Position numbers and translations under genes: made by a program
Part shown: positions 1-7,126 of the stretch, in pieces
How the letters are laid out: each line of letters starts with the position of its first letter
How positions within the stretch are numbered: the stretch's first letter is position 1
The notes under the pieces: model-generated
What the model was told of the DNA's origin: nothing
The model's database searches: none
The model's input: the letters and a program-made list of their open reading frames with translations, nothing else
DNA from: Desulfobacterales bacterium
Lineage (GTDB): Bacteria > Desulfobacterota > Desulfobacteria > Desulfobacterales > UBA11574
DNA length: 11,980 nt
Assembly (NCBI GenBank): GCA_030145595.1
Contig: JAQYVG010000093.1
Location: 1-11,980, forward strand
Direction: 5' to 3'

Positions 1-509
1 GTTTTGCAGAGTAGTAGACGGTGATCGTACTCGTCCTTGAAGTTTCCATCTGCTGCTGCTCTTACTCCGAGTAATTTGGTTCCTTTATTTGGTTCTTGTC
101 GCTTAATGTTTACTTCCCGTCCATTGCTATTTGGTATTGTTACTTTGCACGTTCCTTCGGTCATCTCCGTCGTTTGTAGTGTCGGTAGTCCTGGGGTTCT
201 GTTTCTCCCGTGGAAAGCTTTATCAAAATTGTATATCGTTAGTGTAAGAGCACATTTTGATAGTTCTAAAGCACCTCCTGTTATATTCAATAGTGTTTGC
301 CATATTTGTAGTCCTTTGCTGCACCGGTTTAGTGCTTCTGTTGTTGTCATTTCTGGTGGGAACGAGAAAAACATCTTGTTATCGTCAACAAAGCTCAGCA
401 GGTGCTGTTCGAATTTTATGCTTCCTGTCGGGTTGCTTATTGTACATCCTGGCATCAATTGTTTATATGCTGTATGCATTGCTTCAGTAAAACCGTGCCA
501 TACCGGCAT
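1..509 (-). pseudogene. Reverse transcriptase fragment (protist retroelement-like), truncated at both ends
   Basis: Seen: the minus-strand frame is open from 551 to the window edge and reads as the end of the palm plus the thumb of a reverse transcriptase. Counting from the ATG at 509, the catalytic box FVDD lies at residues 40-43 (bases 392-381). It is followed by WQTLLNITGGALELSKC at 70-86 and GTKLLGVRAAADGN near 143-156. Known: the pattern 'W..LL..TGG.LELSKC' after an (Y/F)VDD box, then 'LGVR...DG', is typical of reverse transcriptases in diatom and oomycete retroelements; group II intron and retron enzymes look different. The earlier palm motifs are missing, and a TAG at 554-552 in the same frame ends the neighbouring gene, so the N-terminus is cut off. 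No start with a convincing ribosome site was seen. Inferred: a decayed or inserted retroelement piece, or a chimeric assembly join. Family call fairly sure; origin unsure. Confidence 0.6.
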
Positions 510-526
510 CGAACGCCGCTCAGCGG

Positions 527-549
527 AAAAATAGCCATTTATGGATGGA
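527..549. repeat. Copy 1 of a 23-bp near-identical dispersed repeat
   Basis: The 16 bases at 534-549 recur exactly at 7239-7254. Including the A5 run on the left, 21 of 23 positions agree (527-549 versus 7232-7254). This copy lies between the stop codon of the MoCo-carrier/DUF6794 gene at 552 and the point where reverse-transcriptase similarity begins, near 510, so it marks a junction. It contains the interrupted palindrome CCAT-TT-ATGG. Confidence 0.6.
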
Positions 550-551
550 AA

Positions 552-1376
552 CTATTTGACAATGCGCAGCACATTGGTCTGCTGCAGTCTGATCCATAAC
601 GTTTTGATGATCACCAGGGCGGCGTTATATCCGTCAAGATCATGTTTTCCGGAAAGCGAGCGGCACGATTGCATTAATTCCTTGTTTTCAAGCCACAACA
701 TAAATTCGTTGCGCATGTATTCTTCCAGAGAGTGATAGAGATTCTGCAAATTTTCTTCCGGAATATTCGCGATCATGGTTTTTTCTCTCAATGAGAGTTG
801 CGCCAGCAGCTTGTCAACGGCCTGGTCTACGGTCCGCGGCAGATTGTCGTTTTTCATGCCTGCAAAGCTCCCGGCAACAAAGTCGGTGGAGTCCGGCCCG
901 GAGCTGCCGACAATATCCAGGTAGAAAGCGGTCTCTAAGATATCCGCCGCGGCCTTGTATATCTTTTTGTTCTTGCTTGCCCTGGGTCCGGCAACGTTCA
1001 GAACTCCAATGTTATGTTCCTTGATCCAGGACCTTATTTCTTGGGCGGCATGAAAAGCAATGGATTTATTCAGATCCACATTAAGCCAGGGACGGTTGTG
1101 TTGAATAGCCATCTCCCGCGTAAACTCTGATCCGCCTGTGAGTGTGCCGTAAGATATGATCAAGGTGCCGTCTGAGTCGATCACATTCTGTTCGGTGCGT
1201 TTATTATAATTGGTGCTGTCCATTTCCTGAAGTTGATATTTGTCCTCCAGCGGACCGTTTTCCGTCAATCTTCCCTTAGGTATCCAGCCGCCATGCGGAA
1301 TTCCAAGCTTTATCGCAACATCGAGGGCAGCCTGGTCAGCACCGGTTTGACCGCCTGAAATTATTTTATTAACCAT
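552..1376 (-). CDS. Putative molybdenum carrier-like (SLOG/YpsA-type Rossmann) protein fused to DUF6794
   Basis: 274 residues, starting at the ATG at 1376 with a GGAAAG ribosome site 9 nt upstream. The frame could extend to 1496, but that would run into the end of the upstream lipoprotein gene, while the conserved domain starts at MVNKIISGGQTGAD. Residues 3-150 match the putative molybdenum carrier family, a DprA/LOG-like Rossmann fold: the nucleotide-binding-type loop SGGQTGAD is at 7-14, GTLTGGSEFT at 77-86 and NVAGPRASK at 127-135. Residues about 179-274 resemble DUF6794, with LPRTVDQAVDKLL, an EYMRNEFMLWLENKEL core at 219-234 and the usual ending LRIVK. The function of either half is not established; the molybdenum name rests on old structural annotation. 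It lies 31 bp downstream of the lipoprotein gene, so the two are probably cotranscribed. The domain calls are strong and the role is unknown. Confidence 0.82.
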   Translation of the reverse strand: MVNKIISGGQTGADQAALDVAIKLGIPHGGWIPKGRLTENGPLEDKYQLQEMDSTNYNKRTEQNVIDSDGTLIISYGTLTGGSEFTREMAIQHNRPWLNVDLNKSIAFHAAQEIRSWIKEHNIGVLNVAGPRASKNKKIYKAAADILETAFYLDIVGSSGPDSTDFVAGSFAGMKNDNLPRTVDQAVDKLLAQLSLREKTMIANIPEENLQNLYHSLEEYMRNEFMLWLENKELMQSCRSLSGKHDLDGYNAALVIIKTLWIRLQQTNVLRIVK

Positions 1377-1407
1377 AATATTTCTTTCCAAAAACAGTTT
1401 GTGCAGT

Positions 1408-1902
1408 TCAGGTATTATTCGGAACCGACAACCCTCCCAAAGGCAACTCTCCGTGAGACTTAAATGGGATAACTGCCGGCACAGCTCCTTTACCAAGACG
1501 GAGCTTCCCCGTAATGCTATATTTGAGTTTGACTGTATTGGATAAACCTTTTAACCCCATGACTATGTCCAAAATCGAGGAATACATCGTCATGGTGATC
1601 AAAGTGGTTTCATAGGAAGGGATTTTTGTTTTCGCCTTGGAGACGCCCGTGGCAAAATGCTTGCCGTTGAGTTCAAGATCGCACTCGATCCCTTTAACTT
1701 CAAGCGCAACTTCATTGGTATTAAATACACGGATTTCGATCTGGAAAACCGTCTCTAAAACCTTTGTTTCCTGAACTTTAATATTGGCAAGCGTAATTCG
1801 GGGAGGCTCCAGCCGTTTACCAAATCCCGCACACCCGGATAAAACGAACAGCAATAGAGATAAACCACCAAGCAGGCTTGGGTATTGCCGGAATGAAATC
1901 AC
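1408..1902 (-). CDS. LEA14/WHy-domain lipoprotein
   Basis: 164 residues beginning with GTG at 1902-1900; an in-frame TAA lies about 15 nt upstream, so no longer start exists. An AAAGG ribosome site sits 11 nt before the GTG. The N-terminus is a lipoprotein signal: Arg5, a hydrophobic run at 9-20 and the lipobox LSGC with Cys24 as the lipidation site. Residues about 33-145 match the LEA type-2 / water-stress-and-hypersensitive-response (WHy) beta-sandwich, including 'VFQIEIRVFNTNEVALEV' and 'LNGKHFATGVS'. Bacterial members are small envelope lipoproteins of unclear function, often linked to desiccation or envelope stress by analogy with the plant LEA14 proteins. Asp is absent at the position after Cys24 (it is Ala), so there is no inner-membrane retention signal of the E. 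coli type. It is probably cotranscribed with the downstream MoCo-carrier-like gene. Confidence 0.85.
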   Translation of the reverse strand: MISFRQYPSLLGGLSLLLFVLSGCAGFGKRLEPPRITLANIKVQETKVLETVFQIEIRVFNTNEVALEVKGIECDLELNGKHFATGVSKAKTKIPSYETTLITMTMYSSILDIVMGLKGLSNTVKLKYSITGKLRLGKGAVPAVIPFKSHGELPLGGLSVPNNT

Positions 1903-2330
1903 TCTGTTACAAACCTTTTATAATCTGATCTCGTAAAAAGCCACAAATTCAACTATAGATGGCTAAGTGCTCTAATTCGTATATTCGATAACGTATTTTT
2001 ATCAGGACAACTATCCCGTACAAGCTGAAGTCAAAAAGTTGGGTTCAAAGGTTTAACGTTCAAAGGTTCAGGGTTCAAAGGTTCAAGGTTCAGTTTAAAT
2101 CTGAACCGTGCCCAATAATAATGTAACCCGATTCGGCTGTCTTCGACCCTGAGCTCAGACCGAAGGGAGCTCGTCGCAGGCTGAACGGGGAACTGTGAAC
2201 CCGTGAACGCCTACTAAAGGTCTACGGTCATTTATATAAGGTAAATAACGAGGTCTGACTTTAACGCAAAAGCAGTATAGATTAATGGTGATTTTGTGTC
2301 AATGGAAAGGAGATGCAAAATATTTGGGAA
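1903..2330. other. Non-coding spacer with degenerate repeats
   Basis: 428 bp between two minus-strand genes with no credible gene. It holds the TTCAAAGG tandem tract (2041-2090) and, at 2141-2180, a segment resembling the widespread intergenic repeat built around TTCGACCCTGAGCTCAG. In that segment CTTCG (2141-2145) can pair with CGAAG (2161-2165), and two GAGCTC hexamers flank the loop. GAACYGTGAACC-like words recur at about 2190-2206. No clear terminator for the kinase gene was seen. Confidence 0.6.
2041..2090. repeat. 15-bp tandem repeat with TTCAAAGG core
   Basis: Three units of 15 bp start at 2041, 2056 and 2071, each with the word TTCAAAGG (2044-2051, 2059-2066, 2074-2081). A shorter TTCAAGG copy follows at 2082-2088. 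Such simple 'GGTTCAAGGTTCA' tracts are common in intergenic DNA of this kind of genome. No function is suggested by the sequence. Confidence 0.8.
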
Positions 2331-5300
2331 TCATTTCTTATCCAGAATCTCCCTTAATTTTTGGGATAGACTTTTAATATTGAAAGGTTTTTGAATAAAG
2401 CCATTGCAACCTCGCTCCAATATTTCCGTGGCCAGGCCATCGATGCTGTAGCCGCTTGAAAGCAGAACCTTAATGTTCGGATTGATCTCTTTGAGTTGGT
2501 CAAAGGTTTTGCTGCCTGCCATATTCGGCATAATCATATCTAGGATAATAAGATCTATCTCTTGTTGATAGGCTTTATAAATTTCAAGCGCCTCTTTTCC
2601 TTCTCTGGCAACCAGTACATTGTACCCCATCTTTGCCAGCAGAGATTTGCTGACATCAATAATCATCTGTTCGTCATCAACAATAAGAACGGTCTCCGTA
2701 CCTTCTAAAATATCATCAGACGGCCTTTTTTCTTCTATGACTTCTTTTTCCGAAATCGGCAGAAATATATTGAAGGTTGTGCCGAGCCCCTTTTCACTGT
2801 AAACGCTTATAAAGCCGTCATGATTGTTGATAATTCCATACACGGAAGCCAACCCTAAGCCGGTGCCTCTGCCCATTTCTTTGGTGGTAAAAAAGGGTTC
2901 AAATATTTTTGCTTGCGTGGCTTTATCCATCCCGATGCCGGTATCGGTAATCGCAATTCTGACATATCGGCCGGGATCTTTTTGATAGGCCTCAACATAT
3001 TGTTCGTCTAGTATCATATTCTCTGTTTCGAGATACAGGTCACCGCTTCCGGGCATTGAATGCCAGGCATTGACGTAGAGGTTCAATAAAACCTGGTCGA
3101 TCTGTCCCCGGTCAATCTCGACGGGCCAGATGTTATCTTGAGATTTAGAATGAATCGTAATCTCTTTTTTGGTGCGGCCGAACATTTCAGAGCTGTTTTT
3201 AACCAGTTCGTTCAGGTTGGACGGCTTGACTTCGTATTTACCGCCCATGGCAAAACCCAAAAGCTGCTTGGTAAGATCGGTGGCACTTACAACATATTCC
3301 TCTATACTTTGCAGATGTTCGAGGTGGCGGTGGGAAAAATTATCATCTATCATCATCAAAGAGGTGCGTCCCTGGATACCCATGAGCAGGTTGTTGAAGT
3401 CATGGGCAACCCCGCCTGCAAGCGTGCCCAAAGACTCCATGCGTTCGACCTGCTGCATCTGCGCTGCCAGCCTCTTTTTTTCCCTTTCAGCTAACTTGCG
3501 CTCGGTGATATCGCGGGCAATACCTCGAAAGCCTGTTGGCTGTCCGTCCGGGCCCTTCATCAGAGATACCATCGTTCCAACAAAGCACTCGGAACCGTCT
3601 TTTCTGATGAGCTTCCAGTCGAGTACTCTTGTAGATATTCCTGTATGGTAAACGTTGTTACAGGTTTTAAATACTTTCTTGGCGTTTTCTTTGTCCATGT
3701 ATTTGCGATTATTCATGCCCGTTAATTCATCCTTAGGGTACCTGAGCATTCTGCACAAGGCATCATTGAAGAAAGTGAAGTTCCCGGCAATATCGACTTC
3801 CCAGTAGCCGTCTTCGATATTTTCAAGGATGGAACGGTACTTCTCTTCGCTTTCCTTGAGGGCCTCTGCGATCTGTATCCGTTCGACGATTTCGGCTTCA
3901 AGCTGCCGGTTGGATTCTTTAAGTTCGGCGGTACGCGCTTCCACCAGATCTTCAAGGTGATGGCGGTATTTTCTAAGCTCTTCTTTTACGCGGTGGCGCA
4001 TCAGCGCCTCTACCACGGCAACGGATAAGGTTTCCACGGCATGCTGGTCATGCCGGGTATAGCCGCCTTTTTTGTTACCCAAAGCAATCAGGCCGATGGT
4101 TTTGCCGCTGTGTTTCAAAGGAACTCCCAGAAAAGAAGTTATGGGGGGGTGGCCCGGGGGAGGACTTACGCGGTCGGGGTGGGAAGCGGGATCGTTGGCG
4201 ATCAGGGATTTTTCGTCTTGAAGTACCCGGCCCCAGATTCCGCGCATTTTCATGTCTTTCATTAATAGTGGAGCTTGGGACTCCGGCACCCGGCAGGCTT
4301 CCCATCCCGGATCACTCAAAGCAATGCAGTTATAGCGACCTTCCGGGGTTATCTCGCCTATAAAGCCGAACTTGCTGGCGGTCAACTCCTCGACGGTCGC
4401 AAGGCATATGATCGCCAGATCTTCTTCTGTGTCACACGGCAAAGCTTTTCTGAACACTTTGTTGATGGCATCCAGAATGGCACTCTGCCGATGGATCTTC
4501 GCTTCTGCTTTGGAGATAAAAGCATAAAAGAAAGAGGCAATAACCATGCTCAAAAGAATCAGCATCAGGGAGGCGGCTATCATGCGGTTTTTCAACATAA
4601 TTGCGGGTTGCAATACTTCGGCAATGTCGTGCCCCACCAGAAGAATCCACCCCAGTCCGGCGAATTCTCGATAACCGTTCGAATGTGTATAAGAATACAG
4701 CCGCTTTATGCCGCCTTCCACGGCAATAAAGGAGCCGCTTGCTCCTTTTATATTTTTGAAATATTCTTGTCCTGATACGTCTTCGAGAATTTTGAAAGCT
4801 TTGGTGGCATAAATCAGTTTTCCATCTTTTGTCGTTAATTTGATTTCTGTTGTTTTATATTTTTTGGATGCAATTTCTGCAGTTCTGACAATACCCTTTA
4901 CGGCCAGGATAGCTTTAATTGTCCCAATAAAGTCGCCATTTTCGTCATCAATCCTGACGCCGATACTGACAGCATAGATTCCGGCACTTACATCATAGGC
5001 TATATCGGACACATAAAGCCCTGTATCGCGTGCAATCAGCCACCAGGTTTCATCATCTTGCCTGTAATCAGACGTTTTCCCGGTTTGCGCAACGTTTGCT
5101 CCGTACTTGTTGGTTACAATAAACTCCCCAAAAAGCTTAAATCCATACTTTTTGTTATAGAAATAGACAAATTCATTTCTCAGAGCATTCGAAAGTTCGT
5201 TATCGATCAAGGCTTGCATAAAGGGCGTAATTTGATCCTTGGGAGCCTGTCTCCATTCTCTTTCCTTTTGATCGACATAAGCTTGAATGTTGTCCAGGTT

Positions 5301-5558
5301 TTCAAATTCTCTGTTTGAATGCCGTATGGTTTTTTGCACCAATACGTCCTTGAGGTGCGATTGCAGAGCTTCAATTTTGATATAAATATCATGGTTTATA
5401 CGCTCGAGCATCTCTTCGGCCATTAATATAGAATGCGTGCCGACAGCCTGCTGCAGGGAACGCTGGCTGACTTCCGTTAAATACACGGCCAGCAAAACCA
5501 TCAGCAGTACAACGACGATAAAGCCGGCAAGCAGTTTTTTGCCCATTGTTGCTCTCAT
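2331..5558 (-). CDS. Membrane hybrid sensor histidine kinase (dCache-GAF-PAS-HisKA-HATPase-REC)
   Basis: 1075 residues. Transmembrane helix 1 is at about 9-27 and helix 2 at about 326-348; the 300 residues between them form a periplasmic double-Cache sensor, with DETWWLIARDTGLYVSD at 168-185 as the typical signature. The cytoplasmic part has a GAF domain (about 360-520), a coiled linker (about 520-570) and a PAS/PAC domain (about 570-690). The HDFNN-type dimerisation box has phosphoacceptor His719. An HATPase domain follows, with N box around 826-831, DTGIGM at 872-877, FEPFF at 886-890 and GTGLGLAS at 898-905. A C-terminal receiver (about 955-1075) has acidic Asp961/962, phosphoacceptor Asp1007 and Lys1057. 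Every key catalytic residue is present. The small-molecule ligand cannot be named. A GAAAG sequence 8 nt before the ATG at 5558 serves as ribosome site; Met5 is a possible alternative start. No response regulator is adjacent, so the built-in receiver may relay to a distant partner. Confidence 0.95.
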   Translation of the reverse strand: MRATMGKKLLAGFIVVVLLMVLLAVYLTEVSQRSLQQAVGTHSILMAEEMLERINHDIYIKIEALQSHLKDVLVQKTIRHSNREFENLDNIQAYVDQKEREWRQAPKDQITPFMQALIDNELSNALRNEFVYFYNKKYGFKLFGEFIVTNKYGANVAQTGKTSDYRQDDETWWLIARDTGLYVSDIAYDVSAGIYAVSIGVRIDDENGDFIGTIKAILAVKGIVRTAEIASKKYKTTEIKLTTKDGKLIYATKAFKILEDVSGQEYFKNIKGASGSFIAVEGGIKRLYSYTHSNGYREFAGLGWILLVGHDIAEVLQPAIMLKNRMIAASLMLILLSMVIASFFYAFISKAEAKIHRQSAILDAINKVFRKALPCDTEEDLAIICLATVEELTASKFGFIGEITPEGRYNCIALSDPGWEACRVPESQAPLLMKDMKMRGIWGRVLQDEKSLIANDPASHPDRVSPPPGHPPITSFLGVPLKHSGKTIGLIALGNKKGGYTRHDQHAVETLSVAVVEALMRHRVKEELRKYRHHLEDLVEARTAELKESNRQLEAEIVERIQIAEALKESEEKYRSILENIEDGYWEVDIAGNFTFFNDALCRMLRYPKDELTGMNNRKYMDKENAKKVFKTCNNVYHTGISTRVLDWKLIRKDGSECFVGTMVSLMKGPDGQPTGFRGIARDITERKLAEREKKRLAAQMQQVERMESLGTLAGGVAHDFNNLLMGIQGRTSLMMIDDNFSHRHLEHLQSIEEYVVSATDLTKQLLGFAMGGKYEVKPSNLNELVKNSSEMFGRTKKEITIHSKSQDNIWPVEIDRGQIDQVLLNLYVNAWHSMPGSGDLYLETENMILDEQYVEAYQKDPGRYVRIAITDTGIGMDKATQAKIFEPFFTTKEMGRGTGLGLASVYGIINNHDGFISVYSEKGLGTTFNIFLPISEKEVIEEKRPSDDILEGTETVLIVDDEQMIIDVSKSLLAKMGYNVLVAREGKEALEIYKAYQQEIDLIILDMIMPNMAGSKTFDQLKEINPNIKVLLSSGYSIDGLATEILERGCNGFIQKPFNIKSLSQKLREILDKK

Positions 5559-5611
5559 CTTTTTATCTTTCAGCCGGCTTAGCTCGGGCTTTCAGCCGTC
5601 GTAGCTAAGGT

Positions 5612-5645
5612 ACTATGGCGAGGTCGGCACTATGGCGAAGTCGGC
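5612..5645. repeat. 17-bp tandem duplication
   Basis: Two directly adjacent 17-bp copies of ACTATGGCGARGTCGGC, at 5612-5628 and 5629-5645, differ by one base. They sit just upstream of the sensor kinase gene, in what may be its promoter or leader region. Confidence 0.8.
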
Positions 5646-5677
5646 TGGCTTAATTGTGCTTTGGCAGCAAATTTTAT

Positions 5678-5810
5678 TTCACCACGAAGTACGCGAAGAT
5701 ACACGCAGATTATTTATTTATGCCTGAACCGGATGCTTCATACCCGGTTGCAAACTAAGCGCGTAAAGCACAGGCGTGCCGATGATCATCTTTCGTGTTT
5801 TCGTGATGAA
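5678..5810. repeat. Imperfect inverted-repeat element (MITE/REP-like) with internal hairpin
   Basis: The left arm (5678-5700, starting TTCACCACGAAG) is an imperfect reverse complement of the right arm (5788-5810, ending TTTTCGTGATGAA). Their outer 11 bases match at 10 positions. The ~87 bp between the arms contains a compact hairpin: AACCGGATG (5727-5735), loop CTT, then CAT (5739-5741), a two-base bulge and CCGGTT (5744-5749). The CACGAAG-type arms resemble short interspersed repeats seen in many environmental genomes. No transposase is present. Confidence 0.5.
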
Positions 5811-6006
5811 TTTGATTTTTTCGAATGCCTTAAAGATAGAATACCAAGAAATGATTTGAAGGTAAAGCATTGAGTGTAAATTGGAGTGATTGCTATATGT
5901 TACGACCACACTAAAGCCACAGAAAACGCAAAGTTTAGAATTAGCCGCAGACATACGCAGACAACACTGACCTATACAACATTAAGGTGTGAAGGTATTC
6001 TACGCT

Positions 6007-6486
6007 CTACTTTACTGAAATGACCCGGCCGTCTGCTATTGCTTGAAGATCCGTTGGGGTAAGTTTGAACATGGAGTTGGGGGTTCCGGCCGCCGCCCAG
6101 ATTTCATCGTATTGTAAAAGATCTTCATCAATGAACGTTTCTGATTTTTGAGCGTGCCCCAAAGGCGGAACGCCGCCAATGGCAAAGCCGGTAATTTCAA
6201 GCACAAAATCAGCGTGGGCCATCTTGATTGGTTCGTCCAGAATCTCACGGAGCTTTTTGGTGTTGACGCGGTTGGCGCCGCTGGCAACAACCAGAATGGG
6301 CTTTTTGGACCGCTTGCCTTTGAAAAGCAGCGATTTAACTATCTGGCCCACATCGCAGCTTAAAGCCTGCGCGGCGTCCTGGGCGCTGCGGGTAGTCTCT
6401 TGCATTTCAATCACCTCACAGGCCAGACCAAAGCCCTTGAGGGCAGCCTGCACCTTTTTTACACTTGAACTCAACGCATTCGCCAT
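6007..6486 (-). CDS. YbaK/EbsC-type aminoacyl-tRNA editing domain protein
   Basis: 159 residues from the ATG at 6486, which has a textbook GGAGG ribosome site 7 nt upstream. The same frame can be opened to 6681, but the extra 65 residues translate a hairpin repeat and the end of the asparaginase gene, so the longer start is rejected. The fold is the YbaK/ProX-like free-standing editing domain, which hydrolyses mischarged tRNAs such as Cys- or Ala-tRNA(Pro). Visible family marks are QIVKSLLFKG, with the conserved Lys, near residues 46-55, VVASGANRVNTKKL near 64-77 and the GGVPPLGH loop near 104-111. Substrate specificity cannot be read from the sequence; the family includes Cys-tRNA(Pro) and broader deacylases. 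It lies downstream of the asparaginase gene on the same strand, separated by the repeat at 6554-6617. Confidence 0.9.
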   Translation of the reverse strand: MANALSSSVKKVQAALKGFGLACEVIEMQETTRSAQDAAQALSCDVGQIVKSLLFKGKRSKKPILVVASGANRVNTKKLREILDEPIKMAHADFVLEITGFAIGGVPPLGHAQKSETFIDEDLLQYDEIWAAAGTPNSMFKLTPTDLQAIADGRVISVK

Positions 6487-6553
6487 ATTTGTTCCTCCAA
6501 TTTCCGAACAGGCCGGAATATGTATCACCGCCCACTCGCTACGCTCTTTAGAG

Positions 6554-6617
6554 CCGCAGAGAACGCAAAGAAAAGACAATAAAATAAATAACCTCTGCGT
6601 TCTTTGCGCCTCTGCGG
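6554..6617. repeat. Hairpin-forming CCGCAGAG/CGCAAAG intergenic repeat
   Basis: The left arm 6554-6570 (CCGCAGAG A ACGCAAAG) is complementary to the right arm 6602-6617 over 15 base pairs with one bulged base; the loop is about 31 nt and A-rich. The right side continues as an extra CTCTGCGTT copy (6593-6601). This belongs to a widely spread family of short intergenic repeats. When read through, it yields the tell-tale peptide 'FTAEAQRTQR...LCVLCGSKE', which often appears in spurious gene models. It fills the gap between the asparaginase stop and the YbaK ribosome site, so it may form an intercistronic stem-loop. Confidence 0.75.
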
Positions 6618-6625
6618 TGAACAAT

Positions 6626-7108
6626 TTATTTTTCTTCGAACCAATTCTTGTCCAGATTCTTCCTGACCTTGTCGGCCTCAAAGACGCGGCCGTTCATGAC
6701 AATGTAAACACCGGGTTTGGCAATCTGCACGGCGGTCACGGCACAGCCGATGTTAAAGGCGGCATCGCTGGATTTAAACCGGGCCGGCTCCATGGATCCG
6801 GTAAGGACCATGACTTTATCGGGTATGGACTTTAGTTTCAAAGCGGTTTCAATCATGGTGTCGGTGCCGTGGGTAATCACAATATAAAGATCCTTGTCAG
6901 CCTTGACGGTGTCGTAAACCTTTTGACGATCGTCGTCAGTCATATCCAGGCTGTCTTTGTACAAAATGGACGATATCTCAAATTCGAGGTTCACGTGCGC
7001 TTCGTTCAGTACCTCTCCGATCCGCGGTTCGCCCACCTCGTAGTTGCTTTTTTTGTCAAAATAGATTTTATCGATGGTCCCGCCCACCGTATAGATTTTT
7101 ATCTTCAT
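6626..7108 (-). CDS. Single-domain asparaginase-family protein
   Basis: 160 residues matching only the N-terminal domain of bacterial L-asparaginases (PF00710). The first catalytic Thr is Thr11 in VGGTID (8-13). The second triad is in THGTDTM (79-85; Thr82, Asp83), and the conserved Lys is Lys98, before VLTGSMEP. SDAAFNIGCAV (114-124) is also typical. Full-length asparaginases have about 330 residues and a C-terminal domain that helps form the dimer and active site. Here the protein ends cleanly in a charged tail (NWFEEK) and a TAA. Short stand-alone versions are common in proteobacteria, so this is probably a natural short form. Whether it hydrolyses asparagine is not known. No strong ribosome site is visible before the ATG at 7108; a 9-bp hairpin lies in the leader at 7127-7156. 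The YbaK-type gene follows on the same strand. Confidence 0.87.
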   Translation of the reverse strand: MKIKIYTVGGTIDKIYFDKKSNYEVGEPRIGEVLNEAHVNLEFEISSILYKDSLDMTDDDRQKVYDTVKADKDLYIVITHGTDTMIETALKLKSIPDKVMVLTGSMEPARFKSSDAAFNIGCAVTAVQIAKPGVYIVMNGRVFEADKVRKNLDKNWFEEK

Positions 7109-7126
7109 TTTAGATCTATTATCCCA

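Larger units (their letters stand above)
5559..6006. other. Non-coding spacer with nested inverted and direct repeats
   Basis: 448 bp between two minus-strand genes. Frames of 70-78 codons exist on both strands, but they read through repeats and carry no recognisable domain. Contents from left to right: a 17-bp tandem pair (5612-5645), an inverted-repeat element (5678-5810), a featureless A/T-rich stretch (5811-5910) and CCACAGAAAACGCAAAG / CCGCAGACATACGCAGAC words at about 5918-5963. The last are degenerate relatives of the CCGCAGAGNNCGCAAAG repeat found at 6554-6617. Confidence 0.6.

Noticed and set aside
37..534. 165-codon plus-strand frame over the left end
   Set aside because: The opposite strand reads clearly as reverse transcriptase over the same stretch; the plus frame has no recognisable motifs.
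1..551. Retron or diversity-generating retroelement
   Set aside because: The motifs after the FVDD box do not fit these RTs, and no msr/msd-like RNA, template repeat or variable repeat is visible in the window.
1377..1496. Extended N-terminus of the MoCo-carrier-like protein
   Set aside because: It overlaps the lipoprotein gene, lacks homology, and a better start with a ribosome site lies at 1376.
2041..2090. Possible CRISPR array
   Set aside because: The units are 15 bp, directly adjacent and degenerate, with no spacers and no cas genes.
5661..5954. Two 70-78-codon frames on opposite strands
   Set aside because: They read through CACGAAG-type repeats, giving peptide patterns typical of spurious intergenic models, and have no ribosome site.
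6179..6835. 218-codon plus-strand frame
   Set aside because: It is antisense to the YbaK-type and asparaginase genes and reads through the hairpin repeat.
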